Of a stretch of DNA of 32,418 nt, positions 1 through 9,643 are shown one piece after another. The position numbers and the translations under genes were made by a program. Numbering within the stretch: position 1 is the stretch's first letter; every line of letters begins with the position of its first letter. Below the pieces are notes generated by a model. That model did no database searches and had not been told where the DNA came from. It saw only the letters and a list, made by a program, of their open reading frames with translations. Source of the stretch: Iamia sp964643485 (GTDB lineage Bacteria > Actinomycetota > Acidimicrobiia > Acidimicrobiales > Iamiaceae); assembly GCA_964643485.1 (NCBI GenBank), contig CAZXRA010000090.1, forward strand, positions 1 through 32,418, read 5' to 3'.

Positions 1-1
1 G

Positions 2-7
2 TACAGT
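2..7 (+). promoter_or_regulatory. Candidate -10 element of gcvT (leaderless type)
   Basis: TACAGT lies 8 nt before the GTG start of gcvT and no Shine-Dalgarno sequence is visible in between. The TANNNT hexamer at this distance is the arrangement known for leaderless actinobacterial mRNAs. The -35 region lies outside the window. Confidence 0.5.
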
Positions 8-15
8 CGCCCGCC

Positions 16-1074
16 GTGACCAGCCGCACCTCACCGCTCGATGCTGTCCACCGGTCCCTGGGGGCCCGCATGGTCGCCTTCGGGGGGTGGGACATGCCGG
101 TGAGCTACCCGGACGGCACGTTGGCCGAGCACCGGAGGTGCCGGGAGGCCGCCGTGGTCTTCGACGTGAGCCACCTGGGCACGGTGCGGGTCGAGGGCCC
201 GGGGGCCCGTGAAGCCATCCAGCGAGCCTTCACCAACGACCTCGGTCGCATCGGGCCGGGGCGGGCTCAGTACACCCACCTGCTCGATCCCGACGACGCC
301 TCCGTGCTCGACGACATCCTCGTGTGGTGGGTCGAGGACGAACGCTTCGACGTCATGCCCAACGCGTCCAACACCGACCGGGTCACCGGGGCGCTCGGGG
401 AGGGGGCGATGGACGTCACCGCCACCCGCGCCGTGCTGGCCGTCCAGGGCCCGGAGGCCCGGACCCGCATGGCCGGGGTGGCGCCCGAGGCGGCTGCCGT
501 GCCCCGGTTCGGGGTGACGCGGTTCGAGTGGCGCGGCGCCGACTGCGTCGTGGCCGGGACCGGCTACACGGGCGAGGACGGCCTGGAGGTGGCGGTGCCG
601 GCGGACCGGGCCGCTGAGCTGTGGGAGGCCGTGGTCGCGGCCGGTTGCACGCCGGCGGGCCTCGGCGCGCGCGACACCCTCCGGCTGGAGGCCGGCCTCC
701 CGCTCCACGGTCACGAGCTGGGGCCGGGCATCACACCCCTCCAGGCCGGCCTGGGCTGGGTCGTCCGCTGGGACAAGGGCGACTTCCGGGGCCGGGACGC
801 GCTGGCGGCCGAGAAGGAGGGAGGGGTGGCCCGCCGGCTCCGGGGCCTCACCGTCGAGGGCCGTCGACCTCCGCGGGAGGGTCAGGCCGTGCTGGTCGAG
901 GGCGAGGTGGCAGGCACCGTCACCAGCGGCAACTTCTCACCGACCCTCGGCCACGGCATCGCCCTGGCCTTCCTGCCTCCGGCCGTGGACCCCGGCACCG
1001 AGGTCGCCATCGACGTGCGGGGCACTCCGCTGCCGGCCCAGGTGGTCCGCACCCCCTTCGTGGCCAAGTCCTGA
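16..1074 (+). CDS. gcvT: Glycine cleavage system T protein (aminomethyltransferase)
   Basis: This is a 352-residue T protein of the glycine cleavage system. It moves the aminomethyl carbon from lipoyl-GcvH to tetrahydrofolate, giving 5,10-methylene-THF and ammonia in the cytoplasm. The N-terminal folate-binding aminomethyltransferase domain is recognisable (GWDMPVSYP near residue 25, GYTGEDGLEV near 180, the GLGARDTLRLEAGLPLHG stretch near 220), followed by the C-terminal barrel with TSGNFSPTLGHGIALAF. Length is normal for the family (about 350-370). The start is GTG, chosen because it opens the homologous region and has a TACAGT -10 box 8 nt upstream. The gene runs convergently into gcvP; gcvH is not in the window and may lie to the left. 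Confidence 0.95.
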   Translation: MTSRTSPLDAVHRSLGARMVAFGGWDMPVSYPDGTLAEHRRCREAAVVFDVSHLGTVRVEGPGAREAIQRAFTNDLGRIGPGRAQYTHLLDPDDASVLDDILVWWVEDERFDVMPNASNTDRVTGALGEGAMDVTATRAVLAVQGPEARTRMAGVAPEAAAVPRFGVTRFEWRGADCVVAGTGYTGEDGLEVAVPADRAAELWEAVVAAGCTPAGLGARDTLRLEAGLPLHGHELGPGITPLQAGLGWVVRWDKGDFRGRDALAAEKEGGVARRLRGLTVEGRRPPREGQAVLVEGEVAGTVTSGNFSPTLGHGIALAFLPPAVDPGTEVAIDVRGTPLPAQVVRTPFVAKS

Positions 1075-1113
1075 CCCCGCCCGACCCGGGGGGCCCGCCC
1101 CGGCACCCACCGG

Positions 1114-3972
<2,859 letters not shown>

Positions 3973-4018
3973 GGGGCCTCCGGGCAGGGGAGCGGGTCGC
4001 TCGGCTGTCCTCCCCACG

Positions 4019-4187
4019 CTGTCATCGGCACCTGAGAGGTTCACCGGCCCGGGGACCGGCTTGCACCGTCGGTGGGCCGGGGGTCCGACCTCTTTCCAGC
4101 GTCGCCTCGCCCACGCGGTCCTGGGGCCTGAGAGATTCCGGGGAGGAGTTGCTCCTTCGGCGGCCCGACGCTGGGCCTCTCCCGCCT
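4019..4187 (-). ncRNA. Tandem glycine riboswitch upstream of gcvP
   Basis: Read on the minus strand there are two glycine aptamers in series. Aptamer 1 (about 4187-4121) begins CGGGAGAG, has the hallmark CGCCGAAGGAGCAA and ends GGAATCTCTCAGG. Aptamer 2 (about 4100-4019) has GGAAAGAGG, then GGTGCAAGCCGG, and ends GGTGAACCTCTCAGG followed by TGCCGATGACA. These are the conserved landmarks of the gcvT-class glycine riboswitch family. About 45 nt separate the second aptamer from the gcvP ATG. There a GGGGAG/CTCCCC pair could form an expression-platform stem near the ribosome binding site. The mechanism (transcriptional or translational) cannot be decided from sequence. In this family glycine usually turns gcv genes on. 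Confidence 0.93.
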
Positions 4188-4205
4188 GGGGTCGACGGCG
4201 ACCGC

Positions 4206-4211
4206 ACGCTA
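4206..4211 (-). promoter_or_regulatory. Candidate -10 element for the gcvP leader RNA
   Basis: TAGCGT (minus strand) lies about 20 nt before the first riboswitch aptamer, so transcription would begin near 4198 and include both aptamers. No good -35 is visible. Confidence 0.35.
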
Positions 4212-4339
4212 CCAGCCCACCTGGCAGGACCACGGGTTTCTCGGGGAGCGGGCCCGACCGCCCCGGCCGCCGATGGTGCCCTACCCTCACCCGTGGGACA
4301 GGTACTCCCCTCCGGGGTTGACCAGTTTGGGAGGAAGAC

Positions 4340-4864
4340 ATGGACATCAGGCGCACCGTGGTGGCCGGAGCGATCGGGCTGGCCCTCGTGGCCGGCGGCA
4401 TCGGCTGCGGCGGCTCGGACGAGAAGGGGAGCGACGAGACACCCCCGACGGTGCCGGACGAGGCGACCGGGCCGTCGTCGACCGACTGGGAGACCGTCGA
4501 TGCCGACGGCGACGGGGAGGCCGACCTGCCCCCCAACTGGCCGGCCGACTTCGTGCTGCCCGAGCGGGCGAAGCTGGCGCGCGCCACATCGCTGAACGGC
4601 CAGCTCTACGTCGGCGGCACCATCGACGGTGAGCTCGATGTGGTGACCGCCGAGCTCAGCGCGGTCATGGAGGCCGCCGGCTTCTTCATCTACGAAGAGA
4701 TCAAGACTCCGGAGGAGGACCAGGTGGCCACCACCACCCGGTCGATCGACGACGAGTACGACGTGATGATCGTCGTCGCCGACGTGGCGTCGGCGCCCGA
4801 GGGCCAGCTCACCTTCAACCTCACGCTCGAGGCTGAGGGCCAGCCCGGTTCGAGCCCTCGCTGA
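4340..4864 (+). CDS. Putative small lipoprotein, function unknown
   Basis: This 174-residue protein starts with a charged n-region (MDIRR), a hydrophobic stretch (residues 7-21) and Cys23 in GGIGCGGS. That resembles a signal peptidase II lipobox, although the -3 residue is Gly rather than Leu. A disordered acidic linker follows, then DADGDGEAD, which looks like a single calcium-binding DxDxDG loop, then PPNWPADFVLPERAKL and an alpha/beta domain of about 100 residues. A GGAGGAAG Shine-Dalgarno (4330-4337) fixes the ATG start. I do not recognise the C-terminal domain. The likely location is the outer face of the membrane. It is divergent from gcvP, with no evident functional link. Confidence 0.75.
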   Translation: MDIRRTVVAGAIGLALVAGGIGCGGSDEKGSDETPPTVPDEATGPSSTDWETVDADGDGEADLPPNWPADFVLPERAKLARATSLNGQLYVGGTIDGELDVVTAELSAVMEAAGFFIYEEIKTPEEDQVATTTRSIDDEYDVMIVVADVASAPEGQLTFNLTLEAEGQPGSSPR

Positions 4865-4972
4865 CCCGGCCCTCGGGGGGGCAGAGCGGCGAGGCAGCCG
4901 TCGGGAACGGCGCTGGTCGCTGACAGGTGGCAGGCCCCGGGACATTCCGCCTTCTTCCCGGGAGTGCTGGAA

Positions 4973-5019
4973 GTCTCGCCCCATCGACCGATGGGGCGAG
5001 ACCGGCGCTCCCGCGCCGG
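4973..5019. other. Two adjacent perfect hairpins before the TPR-like gene
   Basis: Hairpin 1 has a perfect 13-bp stem (4973-4985 with 4990-5002) and a GACC tetraloop. Hairpin 2 has a perfect 7-bp stem (CCGGCGC at 5002-5008 with GCGCCGG at 5013-5019) and a TCCC tetraloop. They share one base and end within a GGGAG (5018-5022) that could serve as Shine-Dalgarno for the ATG at 5026. They may form a terminator of the upstream gene, a translation-control leader, or an operator. There is no U-tract after either stem. Confidence 0.6.
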
Positions 5020-5052
5020 GAGCTGATGACGCCGACAGGAGACGACGATCGG

Positions 5053-6744
5053 ATGGACCTGACGGGCCACGTGCACCTGCTGCTCAGCGGTCCCGGGCCG
5101 TCGGCACCGGTGCTCCCCCCGTCCCCCTGGCGCCTCTGGACCCTGTCGGACCAGGGCCCCACCGATCCCGTGGCCGTGGCCGCCGCCGCTCGCCCCTCAC
5201 CGATGACGGCCCGGGCCGAGAGGGCGCTGCTGGCCGCTGTGGCCGCTGACGACGTCGATGCCCTGGGCCGCCTGGCCGCCACGAGCGGGGGGGTCCAGGA
5301 GGCGGCCCGGGTCCTCCACGCCATCCGCCTGGTCGACGTCGATGCCGTCCTGGCCACCGAGACCCTCATCGCCGTTCTCTCCGGCCCGGCCGATCCCGCC
5401 ACCTCGAAGGTGTTGCACCGCCACTGGGGGGGCCTCTCCGTCGGTGTCACCCTTGCTCCGGGCGTCCCCGCCCTGGTCCCCCTCAGCCGGACGGCGGTCG
5501 GCCTCCTCCTCGCCGAGGTGTGCACCTCCGGGGGCCGGCGGGCCGAGGCCGTGGCCGTGCTGCGCCAGCTCCCGCCCCATCCGTCCGTGCTTCTGGCCCT
5601 GGTCGCCACTCTCCTGGCCGCCGGGGAGCACGAGCAGGTGATCGAGGCGACGACCCGTGTCGGGAACCTCGACGACACCTCGGCCCTGGTGCTGGTGGGG
5701 CGCAGCGTCGCCGCTCGCAGCCTCGGCGATCTGCCGACGGCCCTCGACGCCGCCACCGGCGCGCTGTCCGTCCCCGAACGCCGCCTGCCCGTCCTCGCCG
5801 CCGCCGTGGAGGAGCGAGCACGCGTCCACACCCAGGCGGGTGACGAGGCCGCGGCCCGAGCGGATCTGGAGGCGCTGACGGCCCTCACCGGCGGCGCGGC
5901 CGACGTCACGATCCCTACCGCGGCCCCCCTGACCGCCGCCGACACCGCCCCGACGCCCGAGGACGACGACCTCCACCGGGCCCGGGACCGGGTGCGCCGC
6001 CGCATCATGGGCGTGGGGGCGCCGGGCACCTTCGGGGGACGCCACCACAGCACCTACCGGGACGACGTGGCCGACATGTTCGCCCTGGGCCAGGCCGACG
6101 CCGTCGAGGAGCTCCTCCTCGGGCTCCTGGACGCGGTGGAGGACGAGGTGGCCGAGACGGGCGCCGAGCTCGACCCCACCTTTTTCCTCACCCTCGTGGA
6201 CCTCTACGAGGACAGCGGCCGGACCGAGGATCTCGTCGCCCTCCGGGAGCGGTTCGCTGCCGCCCAGGAGCGGGCCCGACACCCCCGCCCCGTCGCCGAC
6301 GAGGCCGGCGCAGGGGAGGGGCCACCCGTCCCCGCTCCCTTCGACGCCCCCCCGCCCGCAGGTGTCGACGCCGTGTCCATCGACGGCCGAACCGTCGACG
6401 TCGACGCCGCGGTGGAGCACCTTCTTGTGTCAGTTGGTGTCGCGCCGGCCCGGGGGACAGGGGAGGAGGGCGGCCAGGCCGCGAGCAGGGGTGGGCCGTC
6501 GGCTGTCGTTCCCCAGGTGTCGCCCAGGTCGGTCACGACGAACAGGCAGCCCGAGCCTGAGCCCGAGGCCGATGTCGCCGAGGAGCCATCGCCGGCGACC
6601 GAGGAGCCTCCGATCGAGGCGGACGACACGGCGACGGCCGCCGGTGATCCGACGCCGGGCCCCGAGGTCGAGGCCCCGACCTCGCCGGCCGGGGAGACGG
6701 GGCGGGCCCCGGGACCACGGCCCCCTCGGATCCGGTCGCTCTGA
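5053..6744 (+). CDS. TPR-like helical repeat protein, function unknown
   Basis: This protein of about 563 residues is rich in Ala, Leu and Glu. Residues of about 55-290 look like degenerate helical (TPR-type) repeats, for example AEAVAVLRQLPPHPSVLLALVATLLAAGEHEQVIEATTRV. A second helical block with FFLTLVDLYEDSGRTEDLVALRERF follows near 360-400. The last 120 residues are Pro/Glu/Asp/Ala-rich and probably disordered. There is no signal peptide or membrane segment. ATG at 5053 (AGGAG 12 nt upstream) and ATG at 5026 (GGGAG 3 nt upstream, partly inside a hairpin) are both possible; a GTG at 4927 would make the hairpins coding and is less likely. The dif site follows 24 bp after the stop. I do not recognise the family. 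Confidence 0.75.
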   Translation: MDLTGHVHLLLSGPGPSAPVLPPSPWRLWTLSDQGPTDPVAVAAAARPSPMTARAERALLAAVAADDVDALGRLAATSGGVQEAARVLHAIRLVDVDAVLATETLIAVLSGPADPATSKVLHRHWGGLSVGVTLAPGVPALVPLSRTAVGLLLAEVCTSGGRRAEAVAVLRQLPPHPSVLLALVATLLAAGEHEQVIEATTRVGNLDDTSALVLVGRSVAARSLGDLPTALDAATGALSVPERRLPVLAAAVEERARVHTQAGDEAAARADLEALTALTGGAADVTIPTAAPLTAADTAPTPEDDDLHRARDRVRRRIMGVGAPGTFGGRHHSTYRDDVADMFALGQADAVEELLLGLLDAVEDEVAETGAELDPTFFLTLVDLYEDSGRTEDLVALRERFAAAQERARHPRPVADEAGAGEGPPVPAPFDAPPPAGVDAVSIDGRTVDVDAAVEHLLVSVGVAPARGTGEEGGQAASRGGPSAVVPQVSPRSVTTNRQPEPEPEADVAEEPSPATEEPPIEADDTATAAGDPTPGPEVEAPTSPAGETGRAPGPRPPRIRSL

Positions 6745-6768
6745 GACCTCTCGGGGCTTCTCCGCCTT

Positions 6769-6796
6769 ACTTGACATAACGAGTATTATCGGCGGT
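6769..6796. other. dif site (XerC/XerD chromosome dimer resolution)
   Basis: This is a 28-bp AT-rich island between two GC-rich genes. On the minus strand it reads as XerC arm ACCGCCGATAA (6796-6786), a 6-nt centre TACTCG (6785-6780) and XerD arm TTATGTCAAGT (6779-6769). This follows the actinobacterial dif pattern (arms ending in CCGATAA and TTATGTCAAGT around a 6-nt centre). The XerD arm matches 9 of 11 bases of the E. coli XerD arm. dif lies at the replication terminus, where FtsK-activated XerCD resolves chromosome dimers. The nearby shift of genes to the minus strand agrees with this. Confidence 0.9.
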
Positions 6797-6858
6797 CGAG
6801 CAGGCGCCTGGCCTGGTCCTCATCCGCATCGGCTGCGGACGGGACGGGGGCCGCCGAG

Positions 6859-6864
6859 TACGGT
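6859..6864 (+). promoter_or_regulatory. Candidate -10 element of the RG-rich protein gene
   Basis: TACGGT lies 9 nt before the ATG at 6874, with no Shine-Dalgarno sequence between them, so the mRNA may be leaderless. Confidence 0.45.
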
Positions 6865-6873
6865 GGCCGCCCT

Positions 6874-8673
6874 ATGGCCCGCCGGATCGACATCGAGCTG
6901 ACGAGCACCCGCGACGACGGGTCCTGGACGTGGCGGGCCGCCGGAGCGCGCCAACCCAAGGGGGTGGTCACGTCCGCCGTCCTGCCCGGGTCGCCCGCCG
7001 TCGGTGACGTGCTGCGGGTCGAGGTCGAGACGGGGCTGGACGGCACCGAGATCACGGCTGTGCTGGCCGACAAGGCCCCCCGGGCCGAGCCTGAGCGCTT
7101 GCAGCTCCTCACCCGGGACCTGAAGGACGACGAACTGGTCGTCAGCAAGCTCGTCGGCAAGCGGGGCCGGGATCGGGACCGCGACGACGACCGGCGCGGC
7201 GGCCGAGGCCGGGGTGGCCCCGGTGGCCGGGACGGGCGCCCGGGCGAACGGGGCCGTGGAGGCCGGGACGGACGTCCCGGTGGTGGGCGAGAGGGCCGCC
7301 CAGGCGAACGAGAGGGCCGTGACGGCCGCCCCGGTGGCGACCGCGCCGCTCGCCATCCCCGTGACACCCCCGGGCGGGGCGACGGCCCCGGCCGCGACGG
7401 GGGCCGGCCCGATCGTCCTCGTCGTCGCCCGGACGACGCCACGCCCCGCCCCAAGCGACTCCGCCCCCAGCGCACCCACCGGCGGGCCGTGCTCGACACC
7501 CTCGAGGTCCACGAGCGCCCCGTCGCCGAGGAGGTGCTCCGGGGGGGCATGGCCGCCGTGCGCCAAGCCGTCGAGAAGCAGAACGCCCAGGCCCGGGCCG
7601 AGGGGCGGCCCGAGGTCGACCCGGCTCAGCTCGAGGCCCTGGCCGAGCGTCTGCTCCCCCGCCTGCGGGCCGCCGACTGGCGGGACCGGGCCGAGGCCGC
7701 CCTGGCCGACCTGGACGAGCTCGACCTCCGCGACCTGCGCACGGTCGTCGCCGGGGCCGATGCCGGTGCCCGCGACGACGAGGCCAAGGCCCTGGTCACC
7801 CAGCTCCGCGAGGGGCTCGAACGCCGGGTTGAGGCCGACCAGGCCGCCTGGCTGGCCGAGATGACCCAGCTCCTCGGCGAGGGGCGGGTCGTGCGGGCCC
7901 TACGGGTCAGCTCCCGCCCGCCCAAGGCCGGCTCTCCCCTGCCCCTCGACCTGGCCACCCGGCTGATCGAGGCGGCCAGCGCCGCCCTCACGGCCGAGAC
8001 GCCGACCGACCGGTGGTCCACCGTGCTCGACGCCCTGGCCCTCTCCCCCGTCCACGCCAAGGTGGCGCCGGCCTCCCTGCCCGAGGCCCCCTCGGACGAG
8101 CTGAAGGCCGTGGTGGCCGCGGCGGGCACTCGCACCCCCCTGGTCGCCCAGGCCCTGGGGGTCGAGCCGGCTCCCCCGCCCCGCCGTCGCCGGGGCCCGG
8201 GCAAGGGTGGCCCCGGTGGCGCCAGGCCCGTGCCCCCGCCCCCGCCCAAGGACGAGGCGTCGACGCCGGCATCGACCGACGAGGCCCCGATCGCCGATGA
8301 GCTGGCCACCACCGACACTCCCGCCCCCGCGGCGGAGCCGGAGGTCGTCTCCGAGGTGACACCAGAGGCCGTCGAGGCCAGTGGTGACGCCCCGATCGCC
8401 GACGAGACCTCCACTGCCGAGCCGGGCGAGCCCGTCGCCGAGGAGGGTGGCGCGGACGATGCGCCGCTCCCCCCCACCGAGGAGGCCCCGGTCGAGCCGG
8501 AGCCGGTGGAGGCTCCGATCGAGGAGCCGCCGTCCGCCCCGACCGCGGCCCCGGCTGAGGCCGATCCGGCCGATGCCGCCGGGGCCGAGGACACGCCGGT
8601 CGAGCCGGCCGTTCCCGCTGACGGCGACGGCTCCGACGAAGAGGACCGGGGCTCCCAGCCCGCCAGTGAGTAG
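6874..8673 (+). CDS. RG-rich, three-part protein of unknown function next to dif
   Basis: This 599-residue protein has four visible parts. Residues 1-90 form a beta-rich domain (IELTSTRDDGSWTWRAAGARQPKG, then VGDVLRVEVE). Residues of about 105-200 are a low-complexity Arg/Gly/Asp stretch with repeated GRDGRPG units, similar in composition to the RGG segments of RNA-binding proteins. Residues of about 205-450 are helical (RRAVLDTLEVHERPVAEEVLRGGMAAVRQAVEKQN onward). Residues of about 460-599 are Ala/Pro/Glu-rich and acidic. There is no signal peptide or membrane segment. The mix of a basic RG segment and an acidic tail suggests nucleic-acid or ribosome association, but this is inference. It starts 77 bp from dif and is probably transcribed without a leader. 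I do not recognise the family. Confidence 0.8.
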   Translation: MARRIDIELTSTRDDGSWTWRAAGARQPKGVVTSAVLPGSPAVGDVLRVEVETGLDGTEITAVLADKAPRAEPERLQLLTRDLKDDELVVSKLVGKRGRDRDRDDDRRGGRGRGGPGGRDGRPGERGRGGRDGRPGGGREGRPGEREGRDGRPGGDRAARHPRDTPGRGDGPGRDGGRPDRPRRRPDDATPRPKRLRPQRTHRRAVLDTLEVHERPVAEEVLRGGMAAVRQAVEKQNAQARAEGRPEVDPAQLEALAERLLPRLRAADWRDRAEAALADLDELDLRDLRTVVAGADAGARDDEAKALVTQLREGLERRVEADQAAWLAEMTQLLGEGRVVRALRVSSRPPKAGSPLPLDLATRLIEAASAALTAETPTDRWSTVLDALALSPVHAKVAPASLPEAPSDELKAVVAAAGTRTPLVAQALGVEPAPPPRRRRGPGKGGPGGARPVPPPPPKDEASTPASTDEAPIADELATTDTPAPAAEPEVVSEVTPEAVEASGDAPIADETSTAEPGEPVAEEGGADDAPLPPTEEAPVEPEPVEAPIEEPPSAPTAAPAEADPADAAGAEDTPVEPAVPADGDGSDEEDRGSQPASE

Positions 8674-8755
8674 CGGCAGCCCATCGTCTCCCCCTGCTCC
8701 AACTCTGGACCAGTGACGACACATGCGGCGTCCTTCCGTCCAAAGTTCGCGACTT

Positions 8756-8767
8756 GACCGAGCGGTC
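8756..8767. promoter_or_regulatory. Palindrome GACCGAGCGGTC, possible TetR-type operator
   Basis: The arms GACCG and CGGTC are perfect inverted repeats around AG, 24 nt before the candidate -10 box of the enoyl-CoA hydratase gene. Palindromes of the GACCGA-N-CGGTC kind are common operators of TetR-family regulators of acyl-CoA metabolism. No regulator gene is nearby in the window. Confidence 0.35.
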
Positions 8768-8790
8768 TAGGGGCGGGGGTGCTGGTCATC

Positions 8791-8796
8791 TAGGGT
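8791..8796 (+). promoter_or_regulatory. Candidate -10 element of the enoyl-CoA hydratase gene
   Basis: TAGGGT lies 7 nt before the ATG at 8804, which places the transcription start at or next to the start codon. The same hexamer and spacing occur before prcB, and almost the same before pafA. Confidence 0.55.
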
Positions 8797-8803
8797 CCGG
8801 GCC

Positions 8804-9577
8804 ATGGTTGAGTACGAGCTGGACGGCCACGTCGCCGTCATCACGATCAAGCGCCCGGAAGCCCGCAACGCGGTGAACACGGCGGTGGCCCAGGGCCTCG
8901 AAGCGGCCATCGACCGCCTCGAGGACGACCCCGAGGCCTGGGTCGGGATCATCACCGGCGGCCAGACCGACAAGGGCTGGATCTTCTGCGCCGGGGCCGA
9001 CCTCAAGCAGATGGCCACCGACCCGGGGGGCATGTCCACGGCCAAGGGGGGCTTCGCCGGCTTCGTCCAGCGGGAGCGCACCAAGCCCGTGATCGCCGCC
9101 GTCGACGGTCCCGCTCTCGCCGGGGGCACCGAGATCGTCCTGGCCTGCGACCTGGTCGTGGCGTCCCGGACGGCCGTGTTCGGCATCCCCGAGGTGAGGC
9201 GCAACCTGGTCGCCGCGGCCGGTGGCCTGTTCCGCCTGCCCCGCAAGATCCCTCGCAACATCGCCATGGAGCTGGCCCTCACCGGCCGCCTCGACTTCCC
9301 GGCCGAGCAGGCTCACCACTTCGGCCTGGTCAACCACCTGGCCGACGAGGGCCAGGCCCTGGAGCGGGCCCAGGAGCTGGCGGCCCAGGTGTGCCAGGCC
9401 GCGCCCCTGGCCGTGGCCGAGAGCCGCAGGATCGTCATCGAGGCCACCGACCAGCCCGACGAGGTGGGCTGGAAGATGTCGGTCGAGGGCATCGCCAAGA
9501 TGTTCGGCACCGAGGACTTCGTCGAGGGCCTCACCGCCTTCGCCGAGAAGCGCGATCCGGTATGGAAGGGGAAGTAG
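8804..9577 (+). CDS. Enoyl-CoA hydratase/isomerase (crotonase family)
   Basis: This is a 257-residue crotonase-fold enzyme. The oxyanion-hole segment is CAGADL (62-67) and the second is ALAGGTEIVLACDL (105-116). Both catalytic glutamates of true hydratases are at the expected places (Glu110 in GGTE and Glu130 in FGIPE), so hydration of trans-2-enoyl-CoA in beta-oxidation or a related pathway is likely. Exact substrate and member type cannot be read from sequence. Length is normal. It has its own leaderless-type promoter (TAGGGT, 7 nt before ATG) and a palindrome further upstream. No other fatty-acid genes flank it; it meets the Nudix gene tail to tail. Confidence 0.93.
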   Translation: MVEYELDGHVAVITIKRPEARNAVNTAVAQGLEAAIDRLEDDPEAWVGIITGGQTDKGWIFCAGADLKQMATDPGGMSTAKGGFAGFVQRERTKPVIAAVDGPALAGGTEIVLACDLVVASRTAVFGIPEVRRNLVAAAGGLFRLPRKIPRNIAMELALTGRLDFPAEQAHHFGLVNHLADEGQALERAQELAAQVCQAAPLAVAESRRIVIEATDQPDEVGWKMSVEGIAKMFGTEDFVEGLTAFAEKRDPVWKGK

Positions 9578-9641
9578 CCAGCGCAGCTGGCCACAGCTAG
9601 GGCGGGGGGTGGGGTCGGAGGACGTGGAAGGGGAAGTAGCC
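9563..9641. repeat. 17-bp direct repeat flanking the enoyl-CoA hydratase stop
   Basis: TGGAAGGGGAAGTAGCC occurs at 9563-9579, spanning the last codons and TAG stop of the hydratase gene, and again exactly at 9625-9641, just before the end of the convergent Nudix gene. It looks like a small local duplication in the 66-bp convergent gap. Confidence 0.7.
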
Positions 9642-9643
9642 GA

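Larger units (their letters stand above)
3973..4339. other. Gene-free 367-bp region: gcvP leader and divergent promoters
   Basis: This stretch between gcvP (leftward) and the lipoprotein gene (rightward) holds no gene. From left to right it holds the gcvP ribosome binding site, the tandem glycine riboswitch (about 4019-4187), a candidate -10 for the gcvP leader (4206-4211) and a strong Shine-Dalgarno GGAGGAAG (4330-4337) for the rightward gene. I see no clear promoter for the rightward gene. Confidence 0.8.

Noticed and set aside
3973..4587. Upstream extension of the gcvP reading frame by about 200 codons
   Set aside because: It translates the tandem riboswitch and the divergent gene's 5' part. 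Family similarity starts at ATG 3972, which has its own Shine-Dalgarno.
7190..7400. G-rich repeats considered as a transposon end or collagen gene
   Set aside because: The repeats are in frame, encode the RG-rich segment of one protein and lack Gly-X-Y periodicity and inverted termini.
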